Origin: NCEH01 sp002257205
GTDB taxonomy: Bacteria; Pseudomonadota; Alphaproteobacteria; Rhizobiales; Xanthobacteraceae
Length of the DNA stretch: 64,000 nt
Strand: one strand, 5' to 3'
Assembly: GCF_043195105.1 (NCBI RefSeq)
Contig: NZ_JBAFWO010000015.1
Below are positions 44,213 to 53,027 of the stretch, one piece after another. How positions within the stretch are numbered: position 1 is the first letter of the stretch; each line of letters begins with the position of its first letter. Position numbers and translations under genes: made by a program. A model generated the notes under the pieces. That model did no database searches. It saw only the letters and a program-made list of their open reading frames with translations, and had not been told where the DNA came from.

Positions 44213-46447
44213 ATGCCCGATCTGCTCCTTGAACTGTTCAGCGAAGAAATCCCGGCCCGCATGCAGGCGCAGGCGGCCGAAGCGCTTCGCAAGCTCGTCA
44301 CCGACGCCCTGGTGGAACGCGGCCTGCTCTATGAGGGTGCGAAAGCCTTCGTGACGCCGCGCCGGCTCGCGCTCGCGGTCCACGGCCTGCCGGGGCGTCA
44401 GAGCGATACGCGCGAGGAGAAGAAGGGGCCGCGCGTCGGCGCGCCGGAGGGGGCGATCCAGGGCTTCCTGAAGAGCGCGGGCCTTGCCTCCATCGACCAG
44501 GCGAGCATCCAGAGCGACCCCAAGAAGGGTGATTTCTACGTCGCGGTGGTGGAGCGGCCGGGCCGCCCGACAACCGAGGTAATCGCCGAGATCGTGCCGC
44601 AGATCGTGCGCAGCTTCCCGTGGCCGAAGTCCATGCGCTGGGGCTCGGGCAGCCTGCGCTGGGTGCGGCCGCTGCACTCCATCCTGTGCACCTTCGGCAC
44701 CGAGGTGGAAGATCCCGAGGTGATTGCATTCGAGATCGACGGCATCGTCTCCTCCGACATCACCTACGGCCATCGCTTCCTGGCGCCGGCGCCCATCAAG
44801 GTGCGGCGGCTGGAGGATTATCTGGCCAAGCTGGAGGCGGCCAAAGTGGTCGTCGACCGCGACCGCCGCAAGGATATCATCCTCGCCGACGCGAAGGACC
44901 TCGCCTTGGTCCACGGGCTCGACCTGGTGGAAGACGATGCGCTGCTGGAGGAAGTAGCGGGGCTGGTGGAATGGCCCGTCGTTCTCATCGGCGCGTTCGA
45001 GGAGGAGTTCCTCTCGATCCCCGACGAGGTGATCCGCGCCACCATCCGCGCCAACCAGAAGTGCTTCGTGCTGAAGGACCCGAAGACCGGGCGCCTCGCC
45101 AACCGCTTCATCCTGATCTCCAATATCGCCGCGAGCGACGGCGGCGCGCAGATCGTCGCCGGCAACGGGCGAGTGATCCGCGCCCGCCTGTCGGACGCGA
45201 AATTCTTCTGGGACACGGACCGCAAGGGCACGCTGGAAGGCCGGCTCGGCAAGTTCGATTCCGTCACCTTCCATGAGAAGCTCGGCAGCCAGGGCGCGCG
45301 CATCACGCGCATCGCTCGCCTCGCGCAGGAGATCGCGCCGCTGGTCGGCGCCGATCCCGCGCTTGCCGCGCGCGCCGCGCTGGTGGCGAAGGCCGACCTG
45401 CTGACCGAGGTGGTGGGCGAGTTCCCCGAGCTTCAGGGCCTGATGGGCCGCTATTATGCGGAGGGCGAGGGCCTGCCGGCCGAGATCGCCGCCGCAAGCG
45501 AGGATCATTACAAGCCGCAGGGTCCCTCCGATCGCGTGCCCACCGCGCCGGTGTCCATCGCCGTCGCGCTGGCGGACAAGATCGACACGCTGGTCGGCTT
45601 CTGGGTGATCGACGAGAAGCCGACGGGCTCGAAGGATCCCTACGCGCTGCGCCGCGCTGCGCTCGGCGTGATCCGCATCGTGCTCGACAATAATCTGCGC
45701 CTGCCTTTGCTGCCGCTGCTGGTCTCGGCGACGCGTCCGATTCTTGGCGAGGCGCATTATGCCAGCCATCCGCACGATGTGTTCCACGTGGGTGCGCTGG
45801 CCGACAAAATGGTCAGCGACCTGCTCCAGGGCCTTGCCCGGCGGCTTCTGAAGCTGGCGCCCGGCGCGGACCTGCCAGCCATCGAGCGGGCCGAAGGGCA
45901 GACCCTGTCCGGCGACGTGGCGCGCGACCTGCTCGCCTTTTTCGCCGAGCGGCTGAAGGTGCACATGCGCGAGCGCGGCGCCCGCCACGATCTGGTGGAC
46001 GCGGTGTTCGGCCTTGAGAACCAGGACGATCTTCTGCTGATCGTACGCCGTGTGGAGGCGCTCCAGCGCTTTCTGGAAACCGAGGACGGCAAGACCCTGC
46101 TGGCCGGCTATCGGCGCGCGGTCAATATTCTGCGCATCGAGGAGAAGAAGGACGGCGAGCGCTATGAGGGGCCGGCGGATGCCCGCTTCCTGGTGGAGCC
46201 GGCCGAGGAACGCCTCGCGGCCATGATCGAGACCGTCAAGCCCCAGGTGGTGGAAGCGGTGGCGCGGGAAGATTACGCGGCCGCCATGGCGGCGCTCGCC
46301 CATCTGCGCGGGCCGGTTGATACCTTCTTCGAGGCGGTGACGGTGAATGCGAGCGAGCCGCAATTGCGCATCAACCGTCTGAAGCTGCTGGATGAGATCC
46401 GCGCCTCCACGCGCGCAATCGCCGATTTCGACCGGATCGAGGGATAA
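44213..46447 (+). CDS. glyS: Glycyl-tRNA synthetase beta subunit
   Basis: The tRNA-binding subunit of the same enzyme. The 744-residue product is longer than the ~690 of E. coli, as is common in alphaproteobacteria. It opens with MPDLLLELFSEEIPARMQ, contains FPWPKSMRWGSGSLRWVRP and the HD-like central region (AKADLLTEVVGEFPELQG), and ends in an anticodon-binding-like domain with VDTFFEAVTVNA. The start ATG lies 15 bases after GGGAGG, a long spacing. Confidence 0.96.
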   Translation: MPDLLLELFSEEIPARMQAQAAEALRKLVTDALVERGLLYEGAKAFVTPRRLALAVHGLPGRQSDTREEKKGPRVGAPEGAIQGFLKSAGLASIDQASIQSDPKKGDFYVAVVERPGRPTTEVIAEIVPQIVRSFPWPKSMRWGSGSLRWVRPLHSILCTFGTEVEDPEVIAFEIDGIVSSDITYGHRFLAPAPIKVRRLEDYLAKLEAAKVVVDRDRRKDIILADAKDLALVHGLDLVEDDALLEEVAGLVEWPVVLIGAFEEEFLSIPDEVIRATIRANQKCFVLKDPKTGRLANRFILISNIAASDGGAQIVAGNGRVIRARLSDAKFFWDTDRKGTLEGRLGKFDSVTFHEKLGSQGARITRIARLAQEIAPLVGADPALAARAALVAKADLLTEVVGEFPELQGLMGRYYAEGEGLPAEIAAASEDHYKPQGPSDRVPTAPVSIAVALADKIDTLVGFWVIDEKPTGSKDPYALRRAALGVIRIVLDNNLRLPLLPLLVSATRPILGEAHYASHPHDVFHVGALADKMVSDLLQGLARRLLKLAPGADLPAIERAEGQTLSGDVARDLLAFFAERLKVHMRERGARHDLVDAVFGLENQDDLLLIVRRVEALQRFLETEDGKTLLAGYRRAVNILRIEEKKDGERYEGPADARFLVEPAEERLAAMIETVKPQVVEAVAREDYAAAMAALAHLRGPVDTFFEAVTVNASEPQLRINRLKLLDEIRASTRAIADFDRIEG

Positions 46448-46773
46448 TTCCCCGCCCGCCGCGCGGCGGGCATCCTCCAATACCATCGGACGCCGCCGTG
46501 CCTTGCGTAAAGCGAGAGCGCGGCGGTTGCCGTTTTGCCGGGTTTGTTTCGGTTCGTCTTTCCGCGCCTGGATGAGCCTGCGTTTTCGTTTCCAGTTATC
46601 GTGGGCGGTAATGGCAATTGCGCGAGTATGACTTGCGCATTTACATATAAGTTATAGGTTTTAACTCGCGTTAATAGAAGTAAATAACACCTTTTTATTG
46701 TCCTTTAGGGAAATCTTCATCGCCACCTGTCACAGTCGCCCAGGGTTGGGTTGAGTAATGGGTGAGCGTAGCA
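46448..46773 (+). other. glyS-sciP spacer with AT-rich regulatory region
   Basis: The first 25 bases hold a GC hairpin after glyS (46453-46459 with 46464-46470, no T-run). From about 46620 to 46720 the sequence turns AT-rich, unlike its surroundings, and holds two TTAA half-sites. No gene is supported here. Confidence 0.6.
46661..46674 (+). promoter_or_regulatory. Candidate CtrA-type site upstream of sciP
   Basis: TTAACTCGCGTTAA: two TTAA half-sites separated by 6 bases, 100 bases before the sciP ATG. The CtrA consensus is TTAA-N7-TTAAC, so the spacing is one short. In Caulobacter sciP is activated by CtrA, which makes the location suggestive. Confidence 0.4.
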
Positions 46774-47049
46774 ATGACCGATGCCTATCGGCCTAGGGTG
46801 AAATACGTGATCGGGCCCGATGGGAGCCCGTTGACCATCGCGGATCTGCCGCCGCCGGACACTCGACGTTGGGTGATACGGCGCAAGGCGGAAGTGGTGG
46901 CGGCGGTGCGCGGCGGGCTCATCAGTCTGGAAGAGGCGTGCAAGCGCTATACGCTCACGGTGGACGAGTTCCTGTCGTGGCAGGCCTCCATCGACCAGCA
47001 CGGCTTGCCCGGTCTGCGCACCACGCGCATCCAGCATTATCGCAATTAA
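46774..47049 (+). CDS. sciP: CtrA inhibitor SciP (DUF1153)
   Basis: A 91-residue protein that in Caulobacter binds CtrA-regulated promoters or CtrA itself and blocks activation early in the cell cycle. The product is almost entirely the conserved family sequence (RPRVKYVIGPDGSPLTIADL, then RRWVIRRKAEVVAAVRGGL and the helix-turn-helix EEACKRYTLTVDEFLSWQ). The ATG at 46774 (MTDAYRPRVKY) matches the family start; GTG at 46762 is in frame but unnecessary. It implies a CtrA-based cell-cycle circuit. It is convergent with phnN. Confidence 0.95.
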   Translation: MTDAYRPRVKYVIGPDGSPLTIADLPPPDTRRWVIRRKAEVVAAVRGGLISLEEACKRYTLTVDEFLSWQASIDQHGLPGLRTTRIQHYRN

Positions 47050-47086
47050 AGCCGGCCGGTGGGCCGGGCTTCGCCGCGCGGCCGGG

Positions 47087-47671
47087 TCAGGCCGGCGCGT
47101 GCGCGGCGATGAAATCGGTGAGGCGTGTGCCGCATTCCGCCGGCGGCCCGACATTCTCAAGCAGGAGATCGGGCTGAAGGTCGATCTGCGGCGCCCGCTC
47201 CAGGCGCTCGCGGATATCGTCCTCCGCTTCCCGCCCGCGCAGGGCGAGGCGGGCGGCGCGCACCGCGACCGGCGCGCTCACATGCACCACGAACAGGCGT
47301 GAAAAGCGTTTGCGCGCCCCCGGCAAGGTGGCGCGTGAGCCGTTGGCCACCACCACGTCGCCCGCGCGCACCTGCGCCGTCACTTCCGCCCCGAGGGCGT
47401 AGGAGAGGCCGTGCGCCTGCCAGGAGAGCGCGAATTCTCCCTGTCGCGCGGCGAAATCCGCAACGCTCAAGGTGCCGTGTTCCTCGCCCGCACCTGCCGG
47501 GCGGGTCACCAGCCGGCGCGCGAAATGCACCCGCGCATTGTCGCTCAGGCGCGCCCGCGCAAAGTCCAGCAGCGTGTCCTTGCCGGCGCCGGACGGGCCG
47601 ACCACCAGGATCAGCGCTCCGGGACCGAACGGCGGCGCCGTCTCGACGATCGCGTCCTGCATCAGGCTCAT
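47087..47671 (-). CDS. phnN: Ribose 1,5-bisphosphate phosphokinase PhnN
   Basis: PhnN phosphorylates ribose 1,5-bisphosphate, the last product of the C-P lyase pathway, to PRPP. The 194-residue guanylate-kinase-like P-loop protein has VVGPSGAGKDTLLDFAR (about 23-39), FARRLVTRP and a lid rich in Arg. Its ATG overlaps the phnM stop by 4 bases (ATGA). It is the last gene of the operon, 37 bases from the convergent sciP. Confidence 0.94.
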   Translation of the reverse strand: MSLMQDAIVETAPPFGPGALILVVGPSGAGKDTLLDFARARLSDNARVHFARRLVTRPAGAGEEHGTLSVADFAARQGEFALSWQAHGLSYALGAEVTAQVRAGDVVVANGSRATLPGARKRFSRLFVVHVSAPVAVRAARLALRGREAEDDIRERLERAPQIDLQPDLLLENVGPPAECGTRLTDFIAAHAPA

Positions 47672-48822
47672 GCCACGCGCCGCCCCTCACGCCACACGGC
47701 GGTGGCGACCGGTAGTTCGCCCGCGAGGCGCACCCGCACCAGATCCGCCCGCTTGCCCGGCGCGATCTCGCCGCGATCGGTGAGGCTTGCCGCGGCGGCG
47801 GGCGTGCGGGTGACCATGGCGACGGCGTGCGGCAAGGTGATCTGGCTTTCGCGCTGGGTCAAATCGAAGGCGGCCCACAACAGGCTGGACGGCACATAAT
47901 CCGACGACAGGATATCGAGCAAGCCCGCCTGCGCCAGCGACTGGGCCGAGACGTTGCCGGTGTGGGAACCGCCGCGCACCAGATTGGGCGCGCCCATCAG
48001 CACGCGAATGCCGGCGGCATGGGAGAGGTGAGCGGCCTCGTGGGTGGTGGGGAATTCGGCGATGGCCACGCCGTCGCCGATGGCATCCGCCACATGGGCG
48101 TCGGTGCCATCGTCATGGGAGGCCAGCACGATTCCCCGATCCCGCGCGATGGCAACGAGGCTTGCCCGGTTCTCGCGCGAGAAGCGGTCGTGAAACTCCA
48201 GGCGGGCTTTGACGATGACGTCCATCTCGTCGTCGGTGATGCCGCTCTTCTTCTTATAATAGCTGCGGAATTGGTCGATGGTGGCGAACTGGCGCTGGCC
48301 CGGGGTGTGGTCCATCAGCGAGATCAGGCGCACGTCGTGCGCGTCCATGATCGCCTGTGCTTCCTCCACCACCGTATCGGTCGCGACTTCGCAGCGCAGG
48401 TGGATGAGATGATCGGCGCGCAGGGCGCCGGCGGCGCGGGCCTCGGAGAGTGCGGTGGCGAGCAAAGGTGCATCGCCATCCATGCCCACGGCGCGCCGGT
48501 CAGGCCATACTCGGAGCGAATCGAACACGGTGGTGATGCCCGAGGCGGCGATCTGCGCATCATGGGCGAGCACCGCCGCCACCGGGTTCCAGCGCACCTT
48601 GGGACGGGGCGCGAGATGGCCTTCCACATGGTCCGTGTGGAGTTCCACCAAGCCCGGCAGCAGATAATCACCCGCGAGATCCTCGGCGCCATCAGGCACC
48701 GCGCCGGTTCCGATTTCGACGATCCGCCCGTCGCGCACGCGCACATGGCCGTTCAGGACCTCGTCGGCCAGAACGATACGGGCATTGGCGAAAACGCTCT
48801 CGCCGGTGGAATGAGCGGACAT
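47668..48822 (-). CDS. phnM: Alpha-D-ribose 1-methylphosphonate 5-triphosphate diphosphatase PhnM
   Basis: PhnM removes pyrophosphate from the ribose-phosphonate triphosphate made by PhnGHIL, giving the substrate of PhnJ. The 384-residue amidohydrolase-fold protein shows the metal motif LVELHTDHVEGHLAPR, RCEVAT, the LMDHTPGQRQF segment and VLASHDDGT. AAGG lies 7 bases before the ATG. It follows phnL after 71 bases, the largest gap in the catabolic operon. Confidence 0.95.
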   Translation of the reverse strand: MSAHSTGESVFANARIVLADEVLNGHVRVRDGRIVEIGTGAVPDGAEDLAGDYLLPGLVELHTDHVEGHLAPRPKVRWNPVAAVLAHDAQIAASGITTVFDSLRVWPDRRAVGMDGDAPLLATALSEARAAGALRADHLIHLRCEVATDTVVEEAQAIMDAHDVRLISLMDHTPGQRQFATIDQFRSYYKKKSGITDDEMDVIVKARLEFHDRFSRENRASLVAIARDRGIVLASHDDGTDAHVADAIGDGVAIAEFPTTHEAAHLSHAAGIRVLMGAPNLVRGGSHTGNVSAQSLAQAGLLDILSSDYVPSSLLWAAFDLTQRESQITLPHAVAMVTRTPAAAASLTDRGEIAPGKRADLVRVRLAGELPVATAVWREGRRVA

Positions 48823-48893
48823 GGCAAAGCCTTTTCATCGCATCGCCGCGCGCGGAGGCGCACCCCGGCAGCCGGCGAAAGGGGAGGCCGCGC

Positions 48894-49643
48894 CTAATGC
48901 GCGGCGGAAAAACCGGAAACGTCCACGACCTGGTCGGCCACCGCCTCGCGCACCTCGCCATCATGGAAGATGCCGAGCATGCCGACCCCGGCCGCCTTCT
49001 TCTCGCGGATCAGCTCGATCACCACCGCGCGGTTGGCTGCGTCGAGGGAGGCCGTGGGCTCGTCCAGCAGCAAGAGGTCCTGGGCGCCGATGAAGCCGCG
49101 GGCGATGTTCACCCGCTGCTGCTCGCCGCCGGAAAAGGTCGCGGGCGGCAGGCCCCAGAGGCGCTCGGGCAGATTGAGCCGGGCGAGCAAGGTGCTTGCC
49201 CGCGCCAGGGCGGCGGTTGCCTCCACGCCCTCGGCGCGTAGCGGCTCCGCCACCACGTCGAGCGTGGAGACGCGGGGAATGACGCGCAGGAACTGGCTGA
49301 CATAGCCAATGCGCTCGCGCCGCAGGCGCAGCATCCGGCGCGGCGCGGCGCGGGCCACGTCCACCTGCTCGGCGCCGTCGGCGATCAGGATTTCGCCGGC
49401 ATCGGTGCGGTAATTGCCGAACACCATCTTCAGGATGGAGCTTTTGCCGGCGCCCGAGGGACCACCGAGGGCGACGCAGGTGCCGGCGCGCACCTCGAAG
49501 CTCACGCCTTCCACCACCGGCAGGCGCATGCCCTCGCGCAGATGCAGGGTGAAGGCCTTGGAAAGGCCGCGCACCTGCAGGAGGGGGATGGCGGACGCAT
49601 GCACGCCACCAGCGGCCGGCGTGAGGGAGATATGGGTGTTCAT
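48894..49643 (-). CDS. phnL: C-P lyase system ATP-binding protein PhnL
   Basis: PhnL is an ABC-type ATPase needed with PhnG, PhnH and PhnI for attaching phosphonate to the ribose of ATP. It works in a soluble complex, not in transport. The 249-residue product has Walker A GGPSGAGKSSIL, signature FSGGEQQRVNIARGF and Walker B DLLLLDEPTASLD. A 20-residue N-terminal extension precedes the domain. It lies 12 bases after phnK. Confidence 0.94.
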   Translation of the reverse strand: MNTHISLTPAAGGVHASAIPLLQVRGLSKAFTLHLREGMRLPVVEGVSFEVRAGTCVALGGPSGAGKSSILKMVFGNYRTDAGEILIADGAEQVDVARAAPRRMLRLRRERIGYVSQFLRVIPRVSTLDVVAEPLRAEGVEATAALARASTLLARLNLPERLWGLPPATFSGGEQQRVNIARGFIGAQDLLLLDEPTASLDAANRAVVIELIREKKAAGVGMLGIFHDGEVREAVADQVVDVSGFSAAH

Positions 49644-49655
49644 GGCAGTGACCCC

Positions 49656-50447
49656 TTATGCCGCCAGCACCGAGGAGACGAGCAGTTGGGTATAGGGCTC
49701 GCGCGGGTCGTCGAGCACCTGGTCCGTCAGCCCCTCCTCGATCACCCGGCCGTGGCGCATCACCAGGATGCGATGGGAGAGCAGGCGCGCGACCGCCAGA
49801 TCATGGGTGACGATGATCACCGCGAGGCCGAGGTCGGCCACCAGCGAGCGCACGAGGTCCAGCAGGCGCGCCTGCACGGACACGTCCAGGCCCCCGGTGG
49901 GCTCGTCCATGAACACGAGGCGCGGGCGGGTGACGAGATTGCGGGCGATCTGCAACCGCTGGCGCATGCCGCCGGAGAAGGTGCGCGGATCGTCGTCCAT
50001 GCGGTCGCGGGCGATCTCGACACGGTCGAGCCAGTCGCCGGCCTCGTCGCGGATCTCGCCATAATGGCGCCAGCCGACCGCCATCAGCCGTTCGCCCACA
50101 TTGCCGCCGGCCGAGACCGCCATGCGCAGCCCCTGTTCGGCATGCTGGCGCACGAACCCCCAGTCGGTGCGCAGCAACAGCCGCCGCTCGGCTTCGGACA
50201 GATCGGCAAGGTCGCGCATCACGCCGTCGCGCATGCGGTAGGAGACGGTGCCTGCACTCGGGTCCAATTCGGTGGAGAGCAGGCCGAGCAGCGTGGACTT
50301 GCCCGAGCCGGATTCCCCAACGATGGCCACCACCTCGCCCGCATGGACGTCGAGGTCCACATCGCGGCAGCCGAGGCGGGCGCCGTAGAATTTCGTCAGG
50401 CCGCGCGCGGACAGCAGCGGCTGATCGTCGTCGGCAAGGGCGCTCAT
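49656..50447 (-). CDS. phnK: C-P lyase system ATP-binding protein PhnK
   Basis: PhnK is an ABC ATPase that docks on PhnJ in the C-P lyase core complex. The 263-residue product has Walker A GESGSGKSTLLG, signature FSGGMRQRLQIAR, Walker B RLVFMDEPTGGLD and the H-loop IIVTHD. The start at 50447 (MSALADDDQ) overlaps the stop of the GNAT gene by 4 bases. The longer open frame reaching 51200 shadows phnJ and the GNAT gene and is rejected. Confidence 0.95.
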   Translation of the reverse strand: MSALADDDQPLLSARGLTKFYGARLGCRDVDLDVHAGEVVAIVGESGSGKSTLLGLLSTELDPSAGTVSYRMRDGVMRDLADLSEAERRLLLRTDWGFVRQHAEQGLRMAVSAGGNVGERLMAVGWRHYGEIRDEAGDWLDRVEIARDRMDDDPRTFSGGMRQRLQIARNLVTRPRLVFMDEPTGGLDVSVQARLLDLVRSLVADLGLAVIIVTHDLAVARLLSHRILVMRHGRVIEEGLTDQVLDDPREPYTQLLVSSVLAA

Positions 50448-50920
50448 GCATCTTCTCCCGCAAGCTCGATATGGAAGCTGAGGCCGTGGCGCGCAAAGCC
50501 GAGCTGCTCGTAGAAGGCGTGGGCGCGCGTGCGCTTCTGGTTGGAGGAGAGGACCAGCTTGTAGCAGCCCTTTTCCGCCGCATAGGCCATGGCGACGCGC
50601 ATCATTTCCCGGCCGATGCCGGCGCCCTGCATGTCGGGCGCGACAACCACATCCTCGACGATCGCCGAGGGGGCGCCGAGATGGCCGAGATTGATCATGA
50701 TCAGCAGCGCGAAGGTGCCGACCACCACGCCGCCGGCCTCCGCGACATAGAGCTTGTAGTCGGGATAATCGGCGAAGCGGCGGAACAGGGTCTTTGCTTC
50801 GTCGAGGGTCAGCATGGCGCCGTCGTCCATGCCCGGCTGGGCATAGAGCGCCAGCACGGCCGGCAGGTCCGCTTCGTCCGCGTGGCGAACCGTGAGGGTG
50901 GGAGCGGCGAGCACGCTCAT
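50444..50920 (-). CDS. GNAT-family N-acetyltransferase embedded in the C-P lyase operon
   Basis: A 158-residue GNAT protein with the acetyl-CoA binding motif VVAPDMQGAGIGREMMR and the later KRTRAHAFYEQLGF helix. It lies between phnJ and phnK, with ATGA overlaps at both ends, so it belongs to the operon. E. coli has the aminoalkylphosphonate acetyltransferase PhnO (about 144 residues) in its phn operon but after phnN. This protein may do the same job, detoxifying aminomethylphosphonate-type substrates. Direct orthology to PhnO is not claimed. Confidence 0.85.
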   Translation of the reverse strand: MSVLAAPTLTVRHADEADLPAVLALYAQPGMDDGAMLTLDEAKTLFRRFADYPDYKLYVAEAGGVVVGTFALLIMINLGHLGAPSAIVEDVVVAPDMQGAGIGREMMRVAMAYAAEKGCYKLVLSSNQKRTRAHAFYEQLGFARHGLSFHIELAGEDA

Positions 50921-51846
50921 GCGGCATCCTCCGCGGACGCGCCCTGCGTCGGCACGCCGTCCACGGGCACGCTCTCCACGGGCACGCCGAGTTCGCCCAC
51001 ATGGCCTTGCTCGCGCCGCTCGGCGCAATAGTCGGTGTCCGAGCACACGAACATGCGCCCGCCCTTGTCGTCGAGCACCACTTCGTCGAGATAGACCCCC
51101 CTCGCGCCGCAGAGCGCGCAGGGTTTCGCGAAATGCTGCACCTCGAAGGGGTGGTCCTTGAAATCCAGCGACACCACGCGGGTGTGCGGGGGAAGCGCAT
51201 AAATGCGCTGCTCGCGCCCGGCGCCGAAGAGCTGGAGTGCCGGACTGTCGTTCAGCTTGGGATTGTCGAATTTCGGGATCGGCGAGGGGTCCATCACATA
51301 GCGGCCCGACACCGACACCGGATAGGCATAGGTGGTGGCGATATGGCCGTGGCGGGCGATGTCCTCATAGAGCTTCACATGCATGAGGCCGTAATCGGCG
51401 AGGCCATGCAGCTTGCGGGTCTCGCTCTCGCGCGGCTCCAAAAACCGCAGCGGCTCGGGGATCGGCACCTGATAGACCAGCACCTGCCCGGCGTGGAGCG
51501 GGGCTTCCGGCACGCGATGGCGGGTCTGGATGATGGTCGCATCCTGCGTGCGGGTGGTGGTGGCGACCCCAGCCGTGGTCTCGAAGAAGCCGCGGATGGC
51601 GACCGCATTGGTGGTGTCGTCCGAGCCCTGGTCGATTACCTTCAGCACGTCGTCCGGACCGAGGATCGAGGCGGTGACCTGCACGCCGCCGGTGCCCCAC
51701 CCATAGGGCATGGGCATCTCGCGGCTGGCGAACGGCACCTGATAGCCGGGAATCGCGATGGCTTTCAGGATCGCCCGGCGGATCATCCGCTTGGTCTGTT
51801 CGTCCAGATAGGCGAAATTATAGGTGATGGCCGGCATCTGGCTCAT
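50917..51846 (-). CDS. phnJ: Alpha-D-ribose 1-methylphosphonate 5-phosphate C-P lyase PhnJ
   Basis: PhnJ is the radical-SAM enzyme that cleaves the carbon-phosphorus bond. The 309-residue product has Cys 243, 246, 268 and 274 (KPCALCGARG and FVCSDTDYCAER), exactly two residues offset from E. coli Cys 241, 244, 266 and 272. Three ligate the cluster and the last is the thiyl-radical Cys. Gly 34 in AIPGYQVPFA matches the E. coli glycyl-radical Gly 32. A 25-residue Val/Pro/Ala-rich tail exceeds the E. coli protein (281). ATGA overlaps link it to phnI and the GNAT gene. Confidence 0.97.
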   Translation of the reverse strand: MSQMPAITYNFAYLDEQTKRMIRRAILKAIAIPGYQVPFASREMPMPYGWGTGGVQVTASILGPDDVLKVIDQGSDDTTNAVAIRGFFETTAGVATTTRTQDATIIQTRHRVPEAPLHAGQVLVYQVPIPEPLRFLEPRESETRKLHGLADYGLMHVKLYEDIARHGHIATTYAYPVSVSGRYVMDPSPIPKFDNPKLNDSPALQLFGAGREQRIYALPPHTRVVSLDFKDHPFEVQHFAKPCALCGARGVYLDEVVLDDKGGRMFVCSDTDYCAERREQGHVGELGVPVESVPVDGVPTQGASAEDAA

Positions 51847-53024
51847 TCCGCCGCCTCCGCATGTTCGCCCTTGTCGCCGGCGGGCTGGTCGCCGACGGGC
51901 TGGCCGTCGGCGTCCCGGTCGTTGTCGGGCTGGTTGTGGGATGCGCGCATGCGGCGCACCAGGTCCAGCTCGGCCTGGAAATCCACATAATGCGGCAGCT
52001 TCAGGTGCTCGACGAAGCCGGTCGCCTGGACGTTGTCGGAATGGGAGAGCACGAATTCCGCATCCTGGGCGGGGGCGGATTTCTCCTCGCCCAGTTCGGC
52101 ATGGCGCAAGGCGCGCTCCACCAGGGCCATGGACATGGCCTTGCGCTCGCTCTGGCCGAACACGAGGCCATAGCCGCGCGTGAATTGCGGCGGCACCTGC
52201 GCCGAGCCGTGGAATTGCGTCACCATCTGGCATTCGGTGAGGCGGATTTCGCCGAGCGGAACGGCAAAGCCCAGTTCCTCCACGAACATGCTCACCTCCA
52301 CCTCGCCGATGCGCACCTCGCCGACGAACGGATGGGTCCGGGCATAGCCGCGCTGGGTGGAATAGCCGAGCGCCAGCAGGAAGCCTTCATCGCCCCGCGC
52401 GAGATTTTGCAGGCGCACCGAACGGTCGGCCGGGAAGGCGAGCGGGGCGCGGGTGATGTCGCCGGGCTCGGTGCCGTCGTCCGGCGGAGAGGCCTCGATC
52501 AGCCCTTCGTCGCCGAGCAGGTCGGTCACGCGCGCCATCGCCACCGGCGGATCGGCCGGCGTCACCCGGGGCGCATCCTGCCGTGCGGCGGGCGTGCTTT
52601 CGGCCGGGGCGGCGGCGAAGGTGGCGAGGCTTGGATCCAATAGGCGGTGGGTATAGTCGAAGGTCGGCCCCAGCACCTGCCCGCCGGGCAGGTCCTTGAA
52701 GGTGGCCGAGACGCGGCGGCGCACGCGCATGGCGCCGGTTTCCACCGGCTGGGCATAGCCGAAGCGCGGCAGGGTGGTGCGGAACGCGCGCACCAGGAAG
52801 ATCGCCTCGATCATGTCGCCTCGCGCCTGCTTGAGAGCGAGCGCGGCGAGGCTGCGATCATAGAGGCAGCCCTCGGCCATGATGCGGTCCACGGCGAGGG
52901 TGAGCTGTTCGGCGATCTGGTCGATGCCGATTTCCGGCACGCCGGGATTGCCGCGCCGGGTCTCGGCAAGCAGGGCATGGGCGTTGCGGATGGCGGTCTC
53001 GCCGCCCTTTACGGCCACATACAT
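51843..53024 (-). CDS. phnI: C-P lyase core complex protein PhnI
   Basis: PhnI is the nucleosidase subunit that, with PhnGHL, displaces adenine from ATP by phosphonate. The 393-residue product opens with MYVAVKGGETAIRNAHALL and contains GGQVLGPTFDYTHRLLD, RGDEGFLLALGYSTQRGYAR, FTRGYGLVFGQSERKAM and LKLPHYVDFQAELDL. It is about 40 residues longer than E. coli PhnI through a Pro/Ala-rich stretch near 140-165 and a hydrophilic tail with QPVGD/QPAGD repeats. It starts 3 bases after phnH. Confidence 0.96.
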   Translation of the reverse strand: MYVAVKGGETAIRNAHALLAETRRGNPGVPEIGIDQIAEQLTLAVDRIMAEGCLYDRSLAALALKQARGDMIEAIFLVRAFRTTLPRFGYAQPVETGAMRVRRRVSATFKDLPGGQVLGPTFDYTHRLLDPSLATFAAAPAESTPAARQDAPRVTPADPPVAMARVTDLLGDEGLIEASPPDDGTEPGDITRAPLAFPADRSVRLQNLARGDEGFLLALGYSTQRGYARTHPFVGEVRIGEVEVSMFVEELGFAVPLGEIRLTECQMVTQFHGSAQVPPQFTRGYGLVFGQSERKAMSMALVERALRHAELGEEKSAPAQDAEFVLSHSDNVQATGFVEHLKLPHYVDFQAELDLVRRMRASHNQPDNDRDADGQPVGDQPAGDKGEHAEAAE

Positions 53025-53027
53025 GGC

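Noticed and set aside
49656..51200. A 514-residue PhnK-containing fusion
   Set aside because: Its N-terminal half overlaps phnJ and the GNAT gene in another frame. PhnK begins at 50447 with an ATGA overlap.
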